Counted from the stretch's first letter, positions 36,251 to 46,281 are shown. The stretch: DNA of 64,000 nt from Scytonema hofmannii PCC 7110 (GCF_000346485.2 NZ_KQ976354.1:8360039-8424038); one strand, 5' to 3'. Numbers and translations are program-made. Notes: generated by a model from the letters alone, not told the origin.

Positions 36251-36422
36251 GCCATACAGATGTATTAGAATTGAGCGATCGCCTGTGCCAGTTGCGTAAG
36301 TCCTGATACTACATCTAATTTCTGTTTTCAGGATAAAAAAGCCATATTGCCCTAAGTTATCAACATCATATTAGTCTCTTTGTACTATTTTGTGATAGTG
36401 TAAAAAAGCACTATTAACTCTT

Positions 36423-37235
36423 TTGACCTTGGCTTACGATAACACCTGTAAATACCTTGCCGAAACTTACCCTGCTGAGTTTGCTAGATGGCTGTTACAA
36501 TCTGATACATCAGATATCCAGGTACTGAAGACGGAACTGAACCTAGAACCGATTCGTGCTGATTCTGTTACCTTCCTACAAGTCGCCAAGACAATTCTGC
36601 ACTTGGAATTTCAAACCCTGCCAAAATCCAAGGTTCCGTTAGATTTTCGGATGCTGGATTATTACACTCGGTTGAAACGGTTGTATCGGTGTGAGATTAA
36701 ACAAATTATCATTTTTTTACAACAAACAACTTCAGAAACTGTTTTTCAAACTCAGTATGTAGATACAAACACAGTCCACAACTACCGTGTCATTCGGATT
36801 TGGGAAGAAGATCCAGCAGTCCTGGTGGCTCACCCTGGTCTTTTACCACTAGCACCTTTGGCTAAAAGCAATTCACCCAATACCTTGCTAAAACAAGTTG
36901 CTGCATCTGTGGATATGATTGAAGAAACACAACAGCAACAGAATATCTCAGCATGTGTACAGCTTCTAGCTGGTTTACGATTCGATGAAAATTTGATTCA
37001 ACAGTTTTTTAGCGAGGAAGTTATGCAAGAATCAGTTATCTATCAAAGTATCGTGCAAAAAGAAGCATTGAGATTAATTGTCCGTCTACTAAATCGTCGA
37101 TTTGGTGATGTTGCACCTGAAATAGAACAGCGAATTCGGAGTTTATCCACTGCTGAGTTGGAAAATTTAGGTGAGGCATTGTTAGATTTTTCAAACACAC
37201 ATGATTTAATAACTTGGTTAGAGACTAGTTCTTAG
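36423..37235 (+). CDS. Rpn/PD-(D/E)XK nuclease family protein with DUF4351
   Basis: A 270-residue paralogue of the protein at 18237-19043. It has PIRADSVTFL (D47) and LHLEFQT (E62, Q64) of the D...ExQ core. Instead of RAEG repeats its C-terminus reads LRLIVRLLNRRFGDVAPEIE, SLSTAELENLGEALLDF, which is the DUF4351 domain. Starts at a TTG (36423); a second TTG at 36429 is possible. It lies between the CHAT remnant (divergent) and the NACHT-WD40 gene (same strand, 459 bases apart). Role uncertain; the family is linked to recombination and to mobile or defence regions. Confidence 0.82.
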   Translation: MTLAYDNTCKYLAETYPAEFARWLLQSDTSDIQVLKTELNLEPIRADSVTFLQVAKTILHLEFQTLPKSKVPLDFRMLDYYTRLKRLYRCEIKQIIIFLQQTTSETVFQTQYVDTNTVHNYRVIRIWEEDPAVLVAHPGLLPLAPLAKSNSPNTLLKQVAASVDMIEETQQQQNISACVQLLAGLRFDENLIQQFFSEEVMQESVIYQSIVQKEALRLIVRLLNRRFGDVAPEIEQRIRSLSTAELENLGEALLDFSNTHDLITWLETSS

Positions 37236-37351
37236 TCAGATGAAAGATAAAGTATTAATTTTCTATCCTTTATCTTTTTCTGTACTCTTATAGGACTCCT
37301 ATTTGATTTTTGAACTACACGTAGGGTAGGCATTACATACCAGATAAAGCT

Positions 37352-37374
37352 TTTGGTGGGCAATGCCCACCAAA
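37352..37374. repeat. Inverted repeat TTTGGTGGGCA-A-TGCCCACCAAA
   Basis: Perfect 11-base arms with one central A. No T tract follows. Confidence 0.7.
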
Positions 37375-37478
37375 CAGTACTACAGTACTTAGATTTTTTT
37401 ATAAATTAGATAGGATAGCCACATTACGATTTCAAATGCCTATTAATACTAAATCCGCTTCTTACTACCCCTTGATAA

Positions 37479-37530
37479 TTTAGTCCGCGTAGGCGGACTT
37501 TGTTTGTATAGCCGCGATTTCAACCGCCCA
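37479..37530 (-). repeat. GGCTATACAAACAAAG(T/C)CCGCC dispersed repeat
   Basis: On the minus strand it reads GAAATCGCGGCTATACAAAC then AAAGTCCGCCTACGCGGACTA. Related copies lie at about 31052-31095 and 55796-55835. Confidence 0.7.
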
Positions 37531-37694
37531 GGCTAAAGGAATTCCCAAGCCAAATCCGGAATAATAGGAGACATTGATGTAGTTACTGAAAAATTTAACT
37601 TTTGACTCCGTACAATGCAGTCTATATCTTAAGCTTTTTTACGCCAACCTTAACCACAAAAGACGTAGATTAAAGAAACGAGCGGGATATTTCT

Positions 37695-40600
37695 GTGATA
37701 CCACTTAACCTTGACGCTATTATTAATGCAATTTCTGGCATCGCTAACCCACTAATTAAAGATAAGTTGCAGCGTAATGAAACTGTCATCAAATTACTAA
37801 AACAATTTAACCTTGCTCCCGAACACCCACCGGCTGATTTTAGTGGGGTTTATGCCTACGCTTTGGTAGAGTACGGTGTTGGCAAACCCAAGCCATTTCT
37901 GGAACTTTTCCGCCACGAACAAATAAAACAAGCCTTTCGTAAAGCCTTAGATCACAATAACCCCTCAATCCTCCTATCTGAAGTCGATATATTTGTAGGT
38001 GCTTATGCTTTAGGGGATGAAATCAACACCCTGGGGCTTGACATCAAAAGAGAAGTTGCAGCATTTGCCACTGTCTTTATTGAAGTTGCCAAGCGCAGCC
38101 GCACGCCATCTGATGCACTTATGAGCCAGCAAATAGGTTCTTTGCATAAAAGAATTGCAGCTATTACCGAACAATTAGACAGGCTGCCAACTCTCGAAGG
38201 AATTCGTACCGAGATGGCAAGGTTGGCTTCGCAGAATTATCCAGCACTGCCAGCACCTAGCACTATACCAGAAAACAATTGTAGGGCTGTTGCTCTTGCC
38301 CAACAAATGCGCGGGTGGTTTGAAACACTGGGTTACCGTTTCGAGAAGTACGAAGTTTGGGCAGAAGACTTCTTCGAGTGGATTATTAACATTCCAGTCA
38401 GACGCAATCGATACGATCGCATTCTTATACGTGGAATTGCCGGAGAAGCAAAGCTCAGTGATGTAATGGCGTTAAGTTCTTCAGTAGAGCAACAACACAC
38501 GGATGAAGGGTGGTTGGTGACAACCCGTCGCATCTCACGGGCGGCTCGTAACGAAGTTCAAAAGGACGAAAATCAACACCTCGAATGCTACACCTTTGAT
38601 GAACTCATAGCCCAAGATGCTAACTTTAGCGGGTATCTTGAATGGTTAGAAGCAGAGGTGAAACGGCGGAAGATAGACCAAAAATACGTTCCTCTTGCTT
38701 GCACCAAGGAAGAAATCGATCCCACCACCAAACGCCAAATAGCAATCAGTCGTTATGACGAACTTGACGGCTGGATTGACGGTTATATTGACCGTTGGCT
38801 TGATGACCCTGCAAAAGAGCATATTTCCATATTAGGGGAATTTGGAACTGGTAAAACTTGGTTTGCCATGCACTACGCTTGGGTAGCATTGCAGCGCTAT
38901 CAAGATGCTCAAAAACGCGGGACTGAACTTCCTCGCTTGCCATTAGTTATTCCCTTACGCGACTATGCTAGGGCAGTCAGCGTAGAGTCACTGTTTTCGG
39001 AGTTTTTCTTTCGGCAATACAAAATTCCTCTACCTCATTACGATGCTTTCGTGCAGCTCAATCGTATGGGCAAGCTGCTGCTAATTTTCGACGGCTTTGA
39101 TGAGATGGCAGCTCGTGTTGACCGTCAGGAGATGATTAACAACTTCTGGGAATTAGCAAAAGTGGTTATGCCTGGGGCAAAGGTCATTTTAACTTGCCGC
39201 ACCGAACACTTTCCAGAAGCAAAGGAAGGAAGAGCATTACTCAACGCCGAACTCCAAGCATCGACTGCTAATTTAACAGGAGAAACGCCACAATTTGAAG
39301 TCCTAGAACTAGAGAAGTTTAACGATGAGCAAATTCAAGAGGTCTTATCGTTTCAAGCTTCCCCTGGTACTGTGGAGCAAGTGATGGATAATCCTCAATT
39401 ACTGGATTTAGCACGTCGCCCAGTGATGACGGAGTTAATCCTAGAAGCACTACCAGATATTGAAGCCGGGTTACCTGTAGATATCTCGCGAATTTACTTA
39501 TATGCCGTGCGTCACAAGATGGAACGGGATATCAAAGCAGAGCGAACTTTCACGAATTTAGCCGATAAGCTTTATTTCTTGTGCGAACTGTCTTGGGAGA
39601 TGCTCTCAACCGACCAGATGAGTCTCAATTATCGCTTGTTCCCAGACCGCATTCGTCGTCTTTTTGGTTCTATGGTGCAAGAAGAGAAAGATTTAGACCA
39701 CTGGCACTATGACATGATGGGGCAAACAATGCTCATTCGAGATGCTGATGGCGATTATACTCCAGCCCATCGTTCTTTGTTAGAGTTCTTTGTCGCTTAC
39801 AAATTTGCAGCAGAATTGGGAGCGTTAGCTGAGGATTTTACTGAGCTAGCGCGATCGCGAAGCCAAGCTGTACCCAGCTTATCGCAGTCATGTTTAAATA
39901 ACAATACAGCACCGATTGATTATACCTGGTCGAGTTACTTTGCTTCTCGTAGTGAAATCGCACCATTGAAGTCATTTACAAGCGAACCGTTGGAGAAGTT
40001 GAGAGAAACCGTTGGGCGATCGCAACTGACAAAAGCCGTCATGGATCTTGTCTTGCCGATGTTAGGTGACTGTAAACCTTTAATTGGGCTGATTGAAGCG
40101 ACGCAAGGCAAAACAGAAACAGAAGTGGGCTATGCTGGAGGGAACGCGGCTACTCTGGCGGTGAAAAGTGATCGGGTAATATTGGAAGGTAAAGACCTCA
40201 GCCATACCCTTATTAAAGGGGCTGATTTGAGCAATGCCAGCTTGTATGGTGTGAATTTTACAGAGGCGAATCTTGCTCAATCGACTTTCACTAAACTTTG
40301 CGGTCGTGTTTTATCAATAGCATTTAGCCCTGATGGGAAACTATTTGCCACTGGTGAAGCCAATGGTTCAATTTCTTTATCGCAAATCGAAAATGGTAAA
40401 TTACTTTTAATATTCCAAGGGCATACTGATTGGGTCAGATCAATTGCAATTAGTCCTGATGGAGCTATTTTAGCGAGTGGTAGTGATGACAAAACAATAA
40501 AAATCTGGGATATAAGTACAGGAAAATGCTTGAAAACTCTCCATGGACATTCCAGTCGCGTGTATGGAGTAGCGATCGCTAATGATGGTGCAATATTAGT

Positions 40601-42164
40601 TAGCGGTAGTAGTGACGAAACAATCAAAGTTTGGGAGATCGCTACTGGAGAATGTTTAAAGACGATACAAGGACATTCCACAACAGTATACACAGTGGCA
40701 ATTAGTCAGGATAATACCACCGTAGTAAGTGGAGGTGGAGATAACACGGTTAAATTGTGGAATCTTCATACAGGAGAGTGTACCAAAACTTTATTCGGTC
40801 ATCAAAGTCGAATATGGTCAGTAGCAATTAGTTCCGATAATACAACTGTAGCGAGTTGTGGTGATGACCAAATCATTAAACTTTGGGATATCCGTACTGG
40901 AAAACACCTAAAAAATTTCCAAGGTCACACACAAAGGATACAATCAACAACTTTCAGATCCAACGGTAAAACTATAGCGAGTAGCGGTCTCGACCAAACC
41001 ATAAAGCTTTGGGATATCAGTACTGGAGAATGCTTAAAAACTTTGTTGGGGCATACCAATTCCGTTTCCTCAATTGCGTTTAGTCCTAATGGTAGTCAGT
41101 TACTCAGTGCGAGCAGCGATTCAACAATAAAGCTTTGGGATACCTCCACGGGCGACTGTTTATCAACTTTACAGGGATATACTAGTATGGTGTATTCTGT
41201 AGACTTTAGTGCCAACGGAAAACTCTTAGCCAGCAGTAGCGATAATAGAACAATTAGAATTTGGGATGTAAATACAGGAATCTGCCTAAAAACTCTACAA
41301 GGGCATATAAGTCGAGTCTGGTCAGTTGCAGTAAGTTTAGACAATCAATTCTTAGTGAGTGGCAGTGGTGACACTACAGTTCGTCTTTGGGATATTAGCA
41401 CTGGTCAATGTTTGAAAATTCTACGAGGTCACGGAGGAGATGACAATAGGTCTGTGTACTCAGTAGCTATTAGTACTGACAATACACTCATTGCTAGTAG
41501 TAGTGGGGATATGACAATTAAGTTGTGGAATGTCTCTACTGGAGAATGTGTCAAAACCTTATTAGGTCATCAAGGTCGAGTCTGGTCAGTGGCAATGAGT
41601 TCCGATAACACAATTTTAGCCAGTTGCAGCGATGACCAAACAGTTCGACTCTGGGATATTCATACAGGACAATGTGTAAAGACACTAACAGAGCATACTA
41701 GTGGAGTCAATACGGTACTCTTTAGTTTTGATAATAAAACTTTATTTAGTAGTAGTGACGACCGAACAATTAAAATCTGGGACATTCAAAATGGTAAATG
41801 CCTGAAATCATTAAACGGGCATAGGAGTAGAATCAATTCACTTGCTATTTTCAATGACACAATCATAGCCAGTGGTAGCGCTGACCGAACAATCCGATTG
41901 TGGGATATTAGCAGTGGAGAATGTTTAAAAATTCTTCAAGGACATAAGAATTCAGTCTTTTCAGTAGCTCTCCATTCAGATGGTAAAACTTTAGCGAGTG
42001 GTAGCTTGGATGAAACAATTAAACTGTGGGATATCCAGTCCGGTCAGTGCTTGAAAACACTTGACAACAAACCTTACGCAAATATGAAAATTACCAATAT
42101 TAAAGGTTTAACTGAAGATGAAAAAGATACGCTTAAAGCTTTAGGAGCAATTGAAGACGAGTAA
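37695..42164 (+). CDS. STAND NTPase: Mrr-like nuclease - NACHT - 14 WD40 repeats
   Basis: A 1489-residue protein starting at a GTG. Residues 1-160 are a helical N-terminal region with no recognised family. Residues about 200-320 look like an Mrr-type PD-(D/E)XK nuclease domain: D241 in RYDRILIRG, E251 and K253 in GEAKLSD, then GWLVTTRRISRAARNEV. The NACHT domain follows with Walker A GEFGTGKT (K387) and Walker B LLLIFDGFDEM (D466, D469, E470). A pentapeptide-like patch (KDLSHTLIKGADLSNASLYG) precedes 14 WD40 repeats (about 869-1455), enough for two seven-bladed propellers. The tail (NIKGLTEDEKDTLKALGA) is a common ending in cyanobacterial NACHT proteins. The layout sensor-switch-nuclease fits immune STAND proteins (Avs/bNACHT-like), so phage defence is a reasonable inference. 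Confidence 0.9.
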   Translation: MIPLNLDAIINAISGIANPLIKDKLQRNETVIKLLKQFNLAPEHPPADFSGVYAYALVEYGVGKPKPFLELFRHEQIKQAFRKALDHNNPSILLSEVDIFVGAYALGDEINTLGLDIKREVAAFATVFIEVAKRSRTPSDALMSQQIGSLHKRIAAITEQLDRLPTLEGIRTEMARLASQNYPALPAPSTIPENNCRAVALAQQMRGWFETLGYRFEKYEVWAEDFFEWIINIPVRRNRYDRILIRGIAGEAKLSDVMALSSSVEQQHTDEGWLVTTRRISRAARNEVQKDENQHLECYTFDELIAQDANFSGYLEWLEAEVKRRKIDQKYVPLACTKEEIDPTTKRQIAISRYDELDGWIDGYIDRWLDDPAKEHISILGEFGTGKTWFAMHYAWVALQRYQDAQKRGTELPRLPLVIPLRDYARAVSVESLFSEFFFRQYKIPLPHYDAFVQLNRMGKLLLIFDGFDEMAARVDRQEMINNFWELAKVVMPGAKVILTCRTEHFPEAKEGRALLNAELQASTANLTGETPQFEVLELEKFNDEQIQEVLSFQASPGTVEQVMDNPQLLDLARRPVMTELILEALPDIEAGLPVDISRIYLYAVRHKMERDIKAERTFTNLADKLYFLCELSWEMLSTDQMSLNYRLFPDRIRRLFGSMVQEEKDLDHWHYDMMGQTMLIRDADGDYTPAHRSLLEFFVAYKFAAELGALAEDFTELARSRSQAVPSLSQSCLNNNTAPIDYTWSSYFASRSEIAPLKSFTSEPLEKLRETVGRSQLTKAVMDLVLPMLGDCKPLIGLIEATQGKTETEVGYAGGNAATLAVKSDRVILEGKDLSHTLIKGADLSNASLYGVNFTEANLAQSTFTKLCGRVLSIAFSPDGKLFATGEANGSISLSQIENGKLLLIFQGHTDWVRSIAISPDGAILASGSDDKTIKIWDISTGKCLKTLHGHSSRVYGVAIANDGAILVSGSSDETIKVWEIATGECLKTIQGHSTTVYTVAISQDNTTVVSGGGDNTVKLWNLHTGECTKTLFGHQSRIWSVAISSDNTTVASCGDDQIIKLWDIRTGKHLKNFQGHTQRIQSTTFRSNGKTIASSGLDQTIKLWDISTGECLKTLLGHTNSVSSIAFSPNGSQLLSASSDSTIKLWDTSTGDCLSTLQGYTSMVYSVDFSANGKLLASSSDNRTIRIWDVNTGICLKTLQGHISRVWSVAVSLDNQFLVSGSGDTTVRLWDISTGQCLKILRGHGGDDNRSVYSVAISTDNTLIASSSGDMTIKLWNVSTGECVKTLLGHQGRVWSVAMSSDNTILASCSDDQTVRLWDIHTGQCVKTLTEHTSGVNTVLFSFDNKTLFSSSDDRTIKIWDIQNGKCLKSLNGHRSRINSLAIFNDTIIASGSADRTIRLWDISSGECLKILQGHKNSVFSVALHSDGKTLASGSLDETIKLWDIQSGQCLKTLDNKPYANMKITNIKGLTEDEKDTLKALGAIEDE

Positions 42165-42280
42165 ATTCTGCTAAAAATGAAGTACAATCGCGTTTATATA
42201 GCGATTCTTTCTCACTCTTTTCTCTGTGTCCTCTGCGCCTCTGCGGTTCATTTGCTTTTAAATCTAATCAGGCTTCATTT

Positions 42281-42409
42281 ATGATGACTCTTGTTAAAAA
42301 GCGTCTTCAAGAACTAAATAATTTAACAAAACTTCCTGAACCCGAAGTAACGGATAGATTCTTCCATATTTACGGAGATGTTAAAAAGATTCAAACAAGC
42401 ATTGCATAA
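42281..42409 (+). CDS. Possible 42-residue open reading frame
   Basis: A short frame beginning MMTLVKKRLQELNNLTKLPE and ending VKKIQTSIA. Composition is protein-like (helical, charged) and it begins just after the NACHT gene. No Shine-Dalgarno is convincing and no family is recognised; it may be a gene fragment. Confidence 0.25.
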   Translation: MMTLVKKRLQELNNLTKLPEPEVTDRFFHIYGDVKKIQTSIA

Positions 42410-42442
42410 TACTAACGAGTTTACATTTACAATCACTTTATC

Positions 42443-42504
42443 TTGTGGGACGGGCATCCTTGCCTGTCCTATAATTAAAGGCGGGCAGGATGCTCGCACC
42501 ACAA
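42443..42504. repeat. TTGTGG-type palindromic element
   Basis: TTGTGGGACGGGCATCCTTG at the left pairs with CAGGATGCTCGCACCACAA at the right. Second of three copies in the window. Confidence 0.75.
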
Positions 42505-42570
42505 AAAATTTTGATATATCTTTTATTTGGCACTCAATCCAAAATCCAAAATCTAAAATCTAAAATCATA

Positions 42571-45465
42571 TCACTTCACCTGAAATGTCCCAACAACTTG
42601 CTGTAACTCTTTAGCAATCTGTAGAGTTTGAGCAAAAGAATTGGAAACTTGACGTGAAGAATCACTCGTGCGTTGCGAAGTTGCAGCAATAGCTTTCATC
42701 AATTGACTCACAACTTGAGATGTTTCCACCTGGGAGGCTGTGGCTTCAGAAATCGATCGCACTAACAAATCGATTTGCCGAGAAATTTCTAGGATTTGGT
42801 TGAGATTTTGCTTAGCATCATCCACAATGCGCGTACCATCCATAACTTGAGTTGTTCCCAACTCCATTGCTTGAACAACGTCTGTTGTTTCCAGTTGAAT
42901 ACTCTCAACTATCTGTTCAATTTCTCTGGTGGCTACCACAGTCTGGGCTGCTAATTCTCCTACTTCCTCAGCGACGATCGCAAAACCCTGACCTTCTTCA
43001 CCCGCACGTGATGCTTCTATTCCAGCATTGATAGCAATCAGGTTGGTTTGGGTGGAAATCTGGTTAATCAAAGCGACTACACGGGAAATATGTTGTGTTG
43101 ACTCTCCCAATCTCCTGACTTTTTTAGAAGTGTCGCTGATTGTCTCGCGCAAACGCAGGATCTGTTGCACTGTCATATCCATAGCCCGCCCACTTTTTGT
43201 GACGGTATGAGCAGCATCATGGGCTACTGTGGTTGCTTGTTCGGCGTTGGCTGCAACTGCTTGAATCGATTGGGTCATGTTATCAACTGCATTAAGAGTC
43301 TGGTGAATTTCTGTTGCTTGAGCAAGCGCTTCTTCAGCGAGATGACGCACTGCTCCTTCATTTGAGCCAATCGCCTGATTCACTTGCAATGCTGATTCTT
43401 TGACTTTAGTTACAATATCTCGCAAACTTTCAACGATGGAGTTGAAAAAGTCAGCAACAGTACCAATTTCTCCCACCGTCACTTCAGCACGTACTGTTAA
43501 GTCTCCACGCGCTGCACACTCAATATTATCTATTAGTTCTGAGAGTTGAGCTTGCAGAGTGTCCTTGTGTTGCTGTTCTTCGGGGGAAGCTATGGCAAAA
43601 CCGCGTTCTATTTGTTGGATAAGTTCTGCTTGCTCTAGAGCGTAACCTGCTTGAACAGCAACTTGTCTAAATAAGTCAATTTCTACAACTTGCCAGTTGC
43701 GAGGAGTAGAGCATTGATGAGCGACTAACAAGCCGTATAGTTGCTTGTTCACATATATGGGTGATATGAGATATGCTTTGACAGCTAGCGCTTTTAGTTG
43801 CTCTAAGCAAGACTGGCTTAAAGAGACTTCTTGAATATTATCAACTGCTTTGACACGACCTATTTCATATTCTTTAAATTCTTCTTGAATTTGGTAAGGT
43901 TTAACAACACGCGTTCCTATTGCTGCTGATAAAGAATCACTGACAGACTCGGCGACAATCTTACCTTGCAAGTTCTCATCTAAACGAGAAAAAACGACTC
44001 TATCTGCTTGTATGGCTTCTTTGGTTGTAGATACTAACGTCTTCAAGACTGTTTCAGGATTTAAGGTTTCTCTGATGCGAGTCGTGATATTGTTGAGGTG
44101 AAATTCCAGTTTTGCTTGATTTTCTCGACGTTGATTGTGTTCTGCAAGGCTGTCTGCCATTGAGTTAAAACTCACAGCTAATTGCCCGATTTCATCAGTA
44201 GAAAAAATATGCGATCGCGAGGATGATTGACCTGCTGTAAATTTTTGCGCTGTTTGTTGCAGGTTTTTTATTGGTCTGATAATTGCCCGTTCGAGAATCA
44301 ATGTCCAAAGAGAGATGAGCAACAAGCCGATAAAAATAGCCAGTGCTTGTCCTTGCCATCTGTATCTTAATAAATCATTCAAAGCTGTTTCTGGAGTGCC
44401 TCGCACCAAAATAGCGACAGGTTCTTCGCCAGAAACAATTTGATTGCTACTTTCAATTATTTTATTAGGAATAGCTTTGGCTGCTATTGCATAAGTTTTG
44501 TTACCCAAAACTAGACGTTGAGTGACTGTTTTTCCTGCGGAATTCTTAGTTGCTGTATTGAGTAAAGATAAAGCTTTTTTAGGTAAAGGAAGATTGTGCT
44601 TGGAGCGATCTAAGTTATCTTGATATAAAGATGTCGCTAGAGCAAACTCCCCATTTAGCTTACGGAAGTAAACAGCACTGTAGCTACTGCCAATAGTTTC
44701 CACAGTCTTTTTAGCGATCGCATCTTTCCCACTCAAAATTTCTCCGGATACTAAAGCACCAACTACTGTTTGTGTTTTCTCATCTTTCACAGGTGTAACC
44801 GTGTAACGAATCAGAGTATCTTGCTGTTTAAACCCCTCTGGTAAAGAAGGTAACTCTTGACTCAATTCCGACCATGTAATAATGCTATTCGCTGTTATTT
44901 GTTGAGATTTTTCTATAGCTTCACTGACTAGATTGTTGGGATTAAAAATTTCTCCTTGACGGTCATAGTTAACATTGGCGATAATTTTGAAATCTCTACC
45001 TACTAGAGTGGCATACTCTATTTTTCTATTACGGGCTTCCTCTTCAAGAATTTTTTTAGCATTCTCTTGTAAACTTGGACTTAAAGACTTGCCATTGTGT
45101 GCGATCACGGCATTAATTATTGTATAATTAACTGCTTTTTCTCGAAAGACAGAACTGTTTTGATTGACTTGAGTGTCGTAATTTGCATTTGTAACTGCTA
45201 ATTCTGACTTAGCTTGTTCCAATAATTGAGTTTGCAACCCTTGATTAATAATTAATATGCTGACAACACCTATACCTACAACAGAGACTAATTCACAAGT
45301 AATCACACCAATAAATTGTTTGCTACTAATAGGAAGGTTATAAAAACGTTGTATTAAAGATGTTTTGTTTTTTTGCCACTCTACTTTAACGAGTTGAGAT
45401 TTCTTAATACGTAATCTAGATTGAGAACCTTGTAAGCTGGAAATATTAACTTTATTATTAAGCAT
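42571..45465 (-). CDS. Methyl-accepting chemotaxis protein with GAF domain
   Basis: A 964-residue MCP. TM1 (about 54-76) and TM2 (about 370-390) flank a periplasmic Cache-like region, followed by HAMP (about 391-445), a GAF domain (about 470-620, [12 protein letters not shown] to [10 protein letters not shown]) and the MCP signalling domain with the hairpin tip [19 protein letters not shown]. It is very similar in its C-terminal half to the MCP at 50125-52953, so they are paralogues. I chose the ATG at 45465; a TTG 10 codons upstream is less likely. It probably belongs functionally to the chemotaxis cluster upstream, from which it is separated by two broken toxin-antitoxin modules. Confidence 0.92.
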   Translation of the reverse strand: MLNNKVNISSLQGSQSRLRIKKSQLVKVEWQKNKTSLIQRFYNLPISSKQFIGVITCELVSVVGIGVVSILIINQGLQTQLLEQAKSELAVTNANYDTQVNQNSSVFREKAVNYTIINAVIAHNGKSLSPSLQENAKKILEEEARNRKIEYATLVGRDFKIIANVNYDRQGEIFNPNNLVSEAIEKSQQITANSIITWSELSQELPSLPEGFKQQDTLIRYTVTPVKDEKTQTVVGALVSGEILSGKDAIAKKTVETIGSSYSAVYFRKLNGEFALATSLYQDNLDRSKHNLPLPKKALSLLNTATKNSAGKTVTQRLVLGNKTYAIAAKAIPNKIIESSNQIVSGEEPVAILVRGTPETALNDLLRYRWQGQALAIFIGLLLISLWTLILERAIIRPIKNLQQTAQKFTAGQSSSRSHIFSTDEIGQLAVSFNSMADSLAEHNQRRENQAKLEFHLNNITTRIRETLNPETVLKTLVSTTKEAIQADRVVFSRLDENLQGKIVAESVSDSLSAAIGTRVVKPYQIQEEFKEYEIGRVKAVDNIQEVSLSQSCLEQLKALAVKAYLISPIYVNKQLYGLLVAHQCSTPRNWQVVEIDLFRQVAVQAGYALEQAELIQQIERGFAIASPEEQQHKDTLQAQLSELIDNIECAARGDLTVRAEVTVGEIGTVADFFNSIVESLRDIVTKVKESALQVNQAIGSNEGAVRHLAEEALAQATEIHQTLNAVDNMTQSIQAVAANAEQATTVAHDAAHTVTKSGRAMDMTVQQILRLRETISDTSKKVRRLGESTQHISRVVALINQISTQTNLIAINAGIEASRAGEEGQGFAIVAEEVGELAAQTVVATREIEQIVESIQLETTDVVQAMELGTTQVMDGTRIVDDAKQNLNQILEISRQIDLLVRSISEATASQVETSQVVSQLMKAIAATSQRTSDSSRQVSNSFAQTLQIAKELQQVVGTFQVK

Positions 45466-45837
45466 AAACAAAACACCCAGATTTGGTAAATGCAAGAAAA
45501 AAATGTGTTTCCTTCACAGGATAGACTTTATACCATTTTAGATTTTGGATTTTGGATTGAGAAAGTCTTGCCTAGATTTCATCTCACTCAACCATCAACC
45601 GCATTTTTTTTCAAATTGGTATTACCTAACTAAATACGAATTATTGCAATAAATCGTGAAGACCTTGTGAAGATAAAACAGTGTTTATTGCTGCTAGGAA
45701 TTTACAATATCTTTATAATATTAAATGTAAATAACGCGATCTTCGCCACGTTAAAATTACGGAAAAAGTGGCAGGAGACTTTTGTCTAGATCAGGGTTTT
45801 TACGGATACTATTTTCAAAGTGCTTGAATAATGTGAG
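45466..45837. other. Gene-free stretch with a MITE-like repeat
   Basis: About 370 bases upstream of the second MCP. It contains the MITE-like copy at 45529-45624; the rest is AT-rich and shows no gene. Confidence 0.6.
45529..45624 (-). repeat. MITE-like element, most complete simple copy
   Basis: About 96 bp with ends TATACCATTTT and CAAATTGGTATTA, i.e. near-perfect inverted termini. On the minus strand it reads TGGTTGAGTGAGATGAAAT, then GCAAGACTTTCTCAATCC and AAAATCTAAAATGGTATA. Confidence 0.75.
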
Positions 45838-46035
45838 CTAAAAAGCTTTGGGCAATCCAGCTTGTTTCAAGACAGCATTAGCTGTATGACGCGACTTAAT
45901 AGAACTATCGACTACAAACCGACGCTGTGCGATCGGGCTGTACCAGATTTCATGATCCCCTTTACCTTACCGTTCAAAGTAACAACCCGCTTCTAAAAGA
46001 ATTTTTTTCAATTCAGGGGTAAACGACCCACTCAT
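45838..46035 (-). pseudogene. hicA-type toxin with an in-frame stop
   Basis: The frame from the ATG at 46035 to the TAG at 45838 has 66 codons and matches a HicA/YcfA-type mRNA interferase: MSGSFTPELKKILLEAGCYF, then after the stop GKGDHEIWYSP (the conserved His), KSRHTANAVLKQAGLPKAF. Codon 23 (45967-45969) is TAA, where relatives usually have Gln, so a single CAA-to-TAA change would explain it. The ATG directly follows the antitoxin stop (TAAATG). The toxin should be truncated and inactive. Confidence 0.85.
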
Positions 46036-46281
46036 TTAAGAAGCTACCTCAATTAACTCTTGTCGGTGACTGATTAATTCAAAAGCAATAGAACCTACAT
46101 AGTCAGAAGGTAAAATTGAGTTAAGAATAATAAGTTCTGGGAGCATTTCTCGAAGCTTTTGCGTTAAAATCTCAATCGTAGATGCTTCCGTTACCAATCC
46201 CGGCACATCGTCACTCGTTGCAACCCAAACCTCTGCATCTTTATCCCAAAATGCTTCAACATTAAATGTAATTTGTGTCAT
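46036..46281 (-). CDS. HicB-like/DUF1902 antitoxin
   Basis: An 81-residue protein (TFNVEAFWDKDAEVWVATSD, VPGLVTEASTIEILTQKL) with the HicB-type partial RNase H fold and the DUF1902 pattern. It is intact and sits directly upstream of the inactivated hicA-type toxin, in the antitoxin-first order used by this subgroup. It would normally bind and neutralise the toxin and repress its own promoter. With the toxin broken, it is either a leftover or could neutralise related toxins elsewhere. Confidence 0.85.
   Translation of the reverse strand: MTQITFNVEAFWDKDAEVWVATSDDVPGLVTEASTIEILTQKLREMLPELIILNSILPSDYVGSIAFELISHRQELIEVAS

Larger units (their letters stand above)
37236..37694. other. Gene-free stretch upstream of the NACHT gene
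   Basis: It contains a 23-bp inverted repeat at 37352-37374 (11-base arms TTTGGTGGGCA and its complement) and a copy of the GGCTATACAAACAAAG repeat (minus strand, about 37479-37530). No gene is seen. The promoter of the NACHT gene is presumably here. Confidence 0.6.
42165..42570. other. Gene-poor stretch after the NACHT gene
   Basis: It holds a copy of the CTCTGCGCCTCTGCGGTTCAT-type repeat (42222-42251), a 42-codon open frame (listed separately), a TTGTGG palindromic element (42443-42504) and TCCAAAA heptamers (about 42537-42560). Confidence 0.6.
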
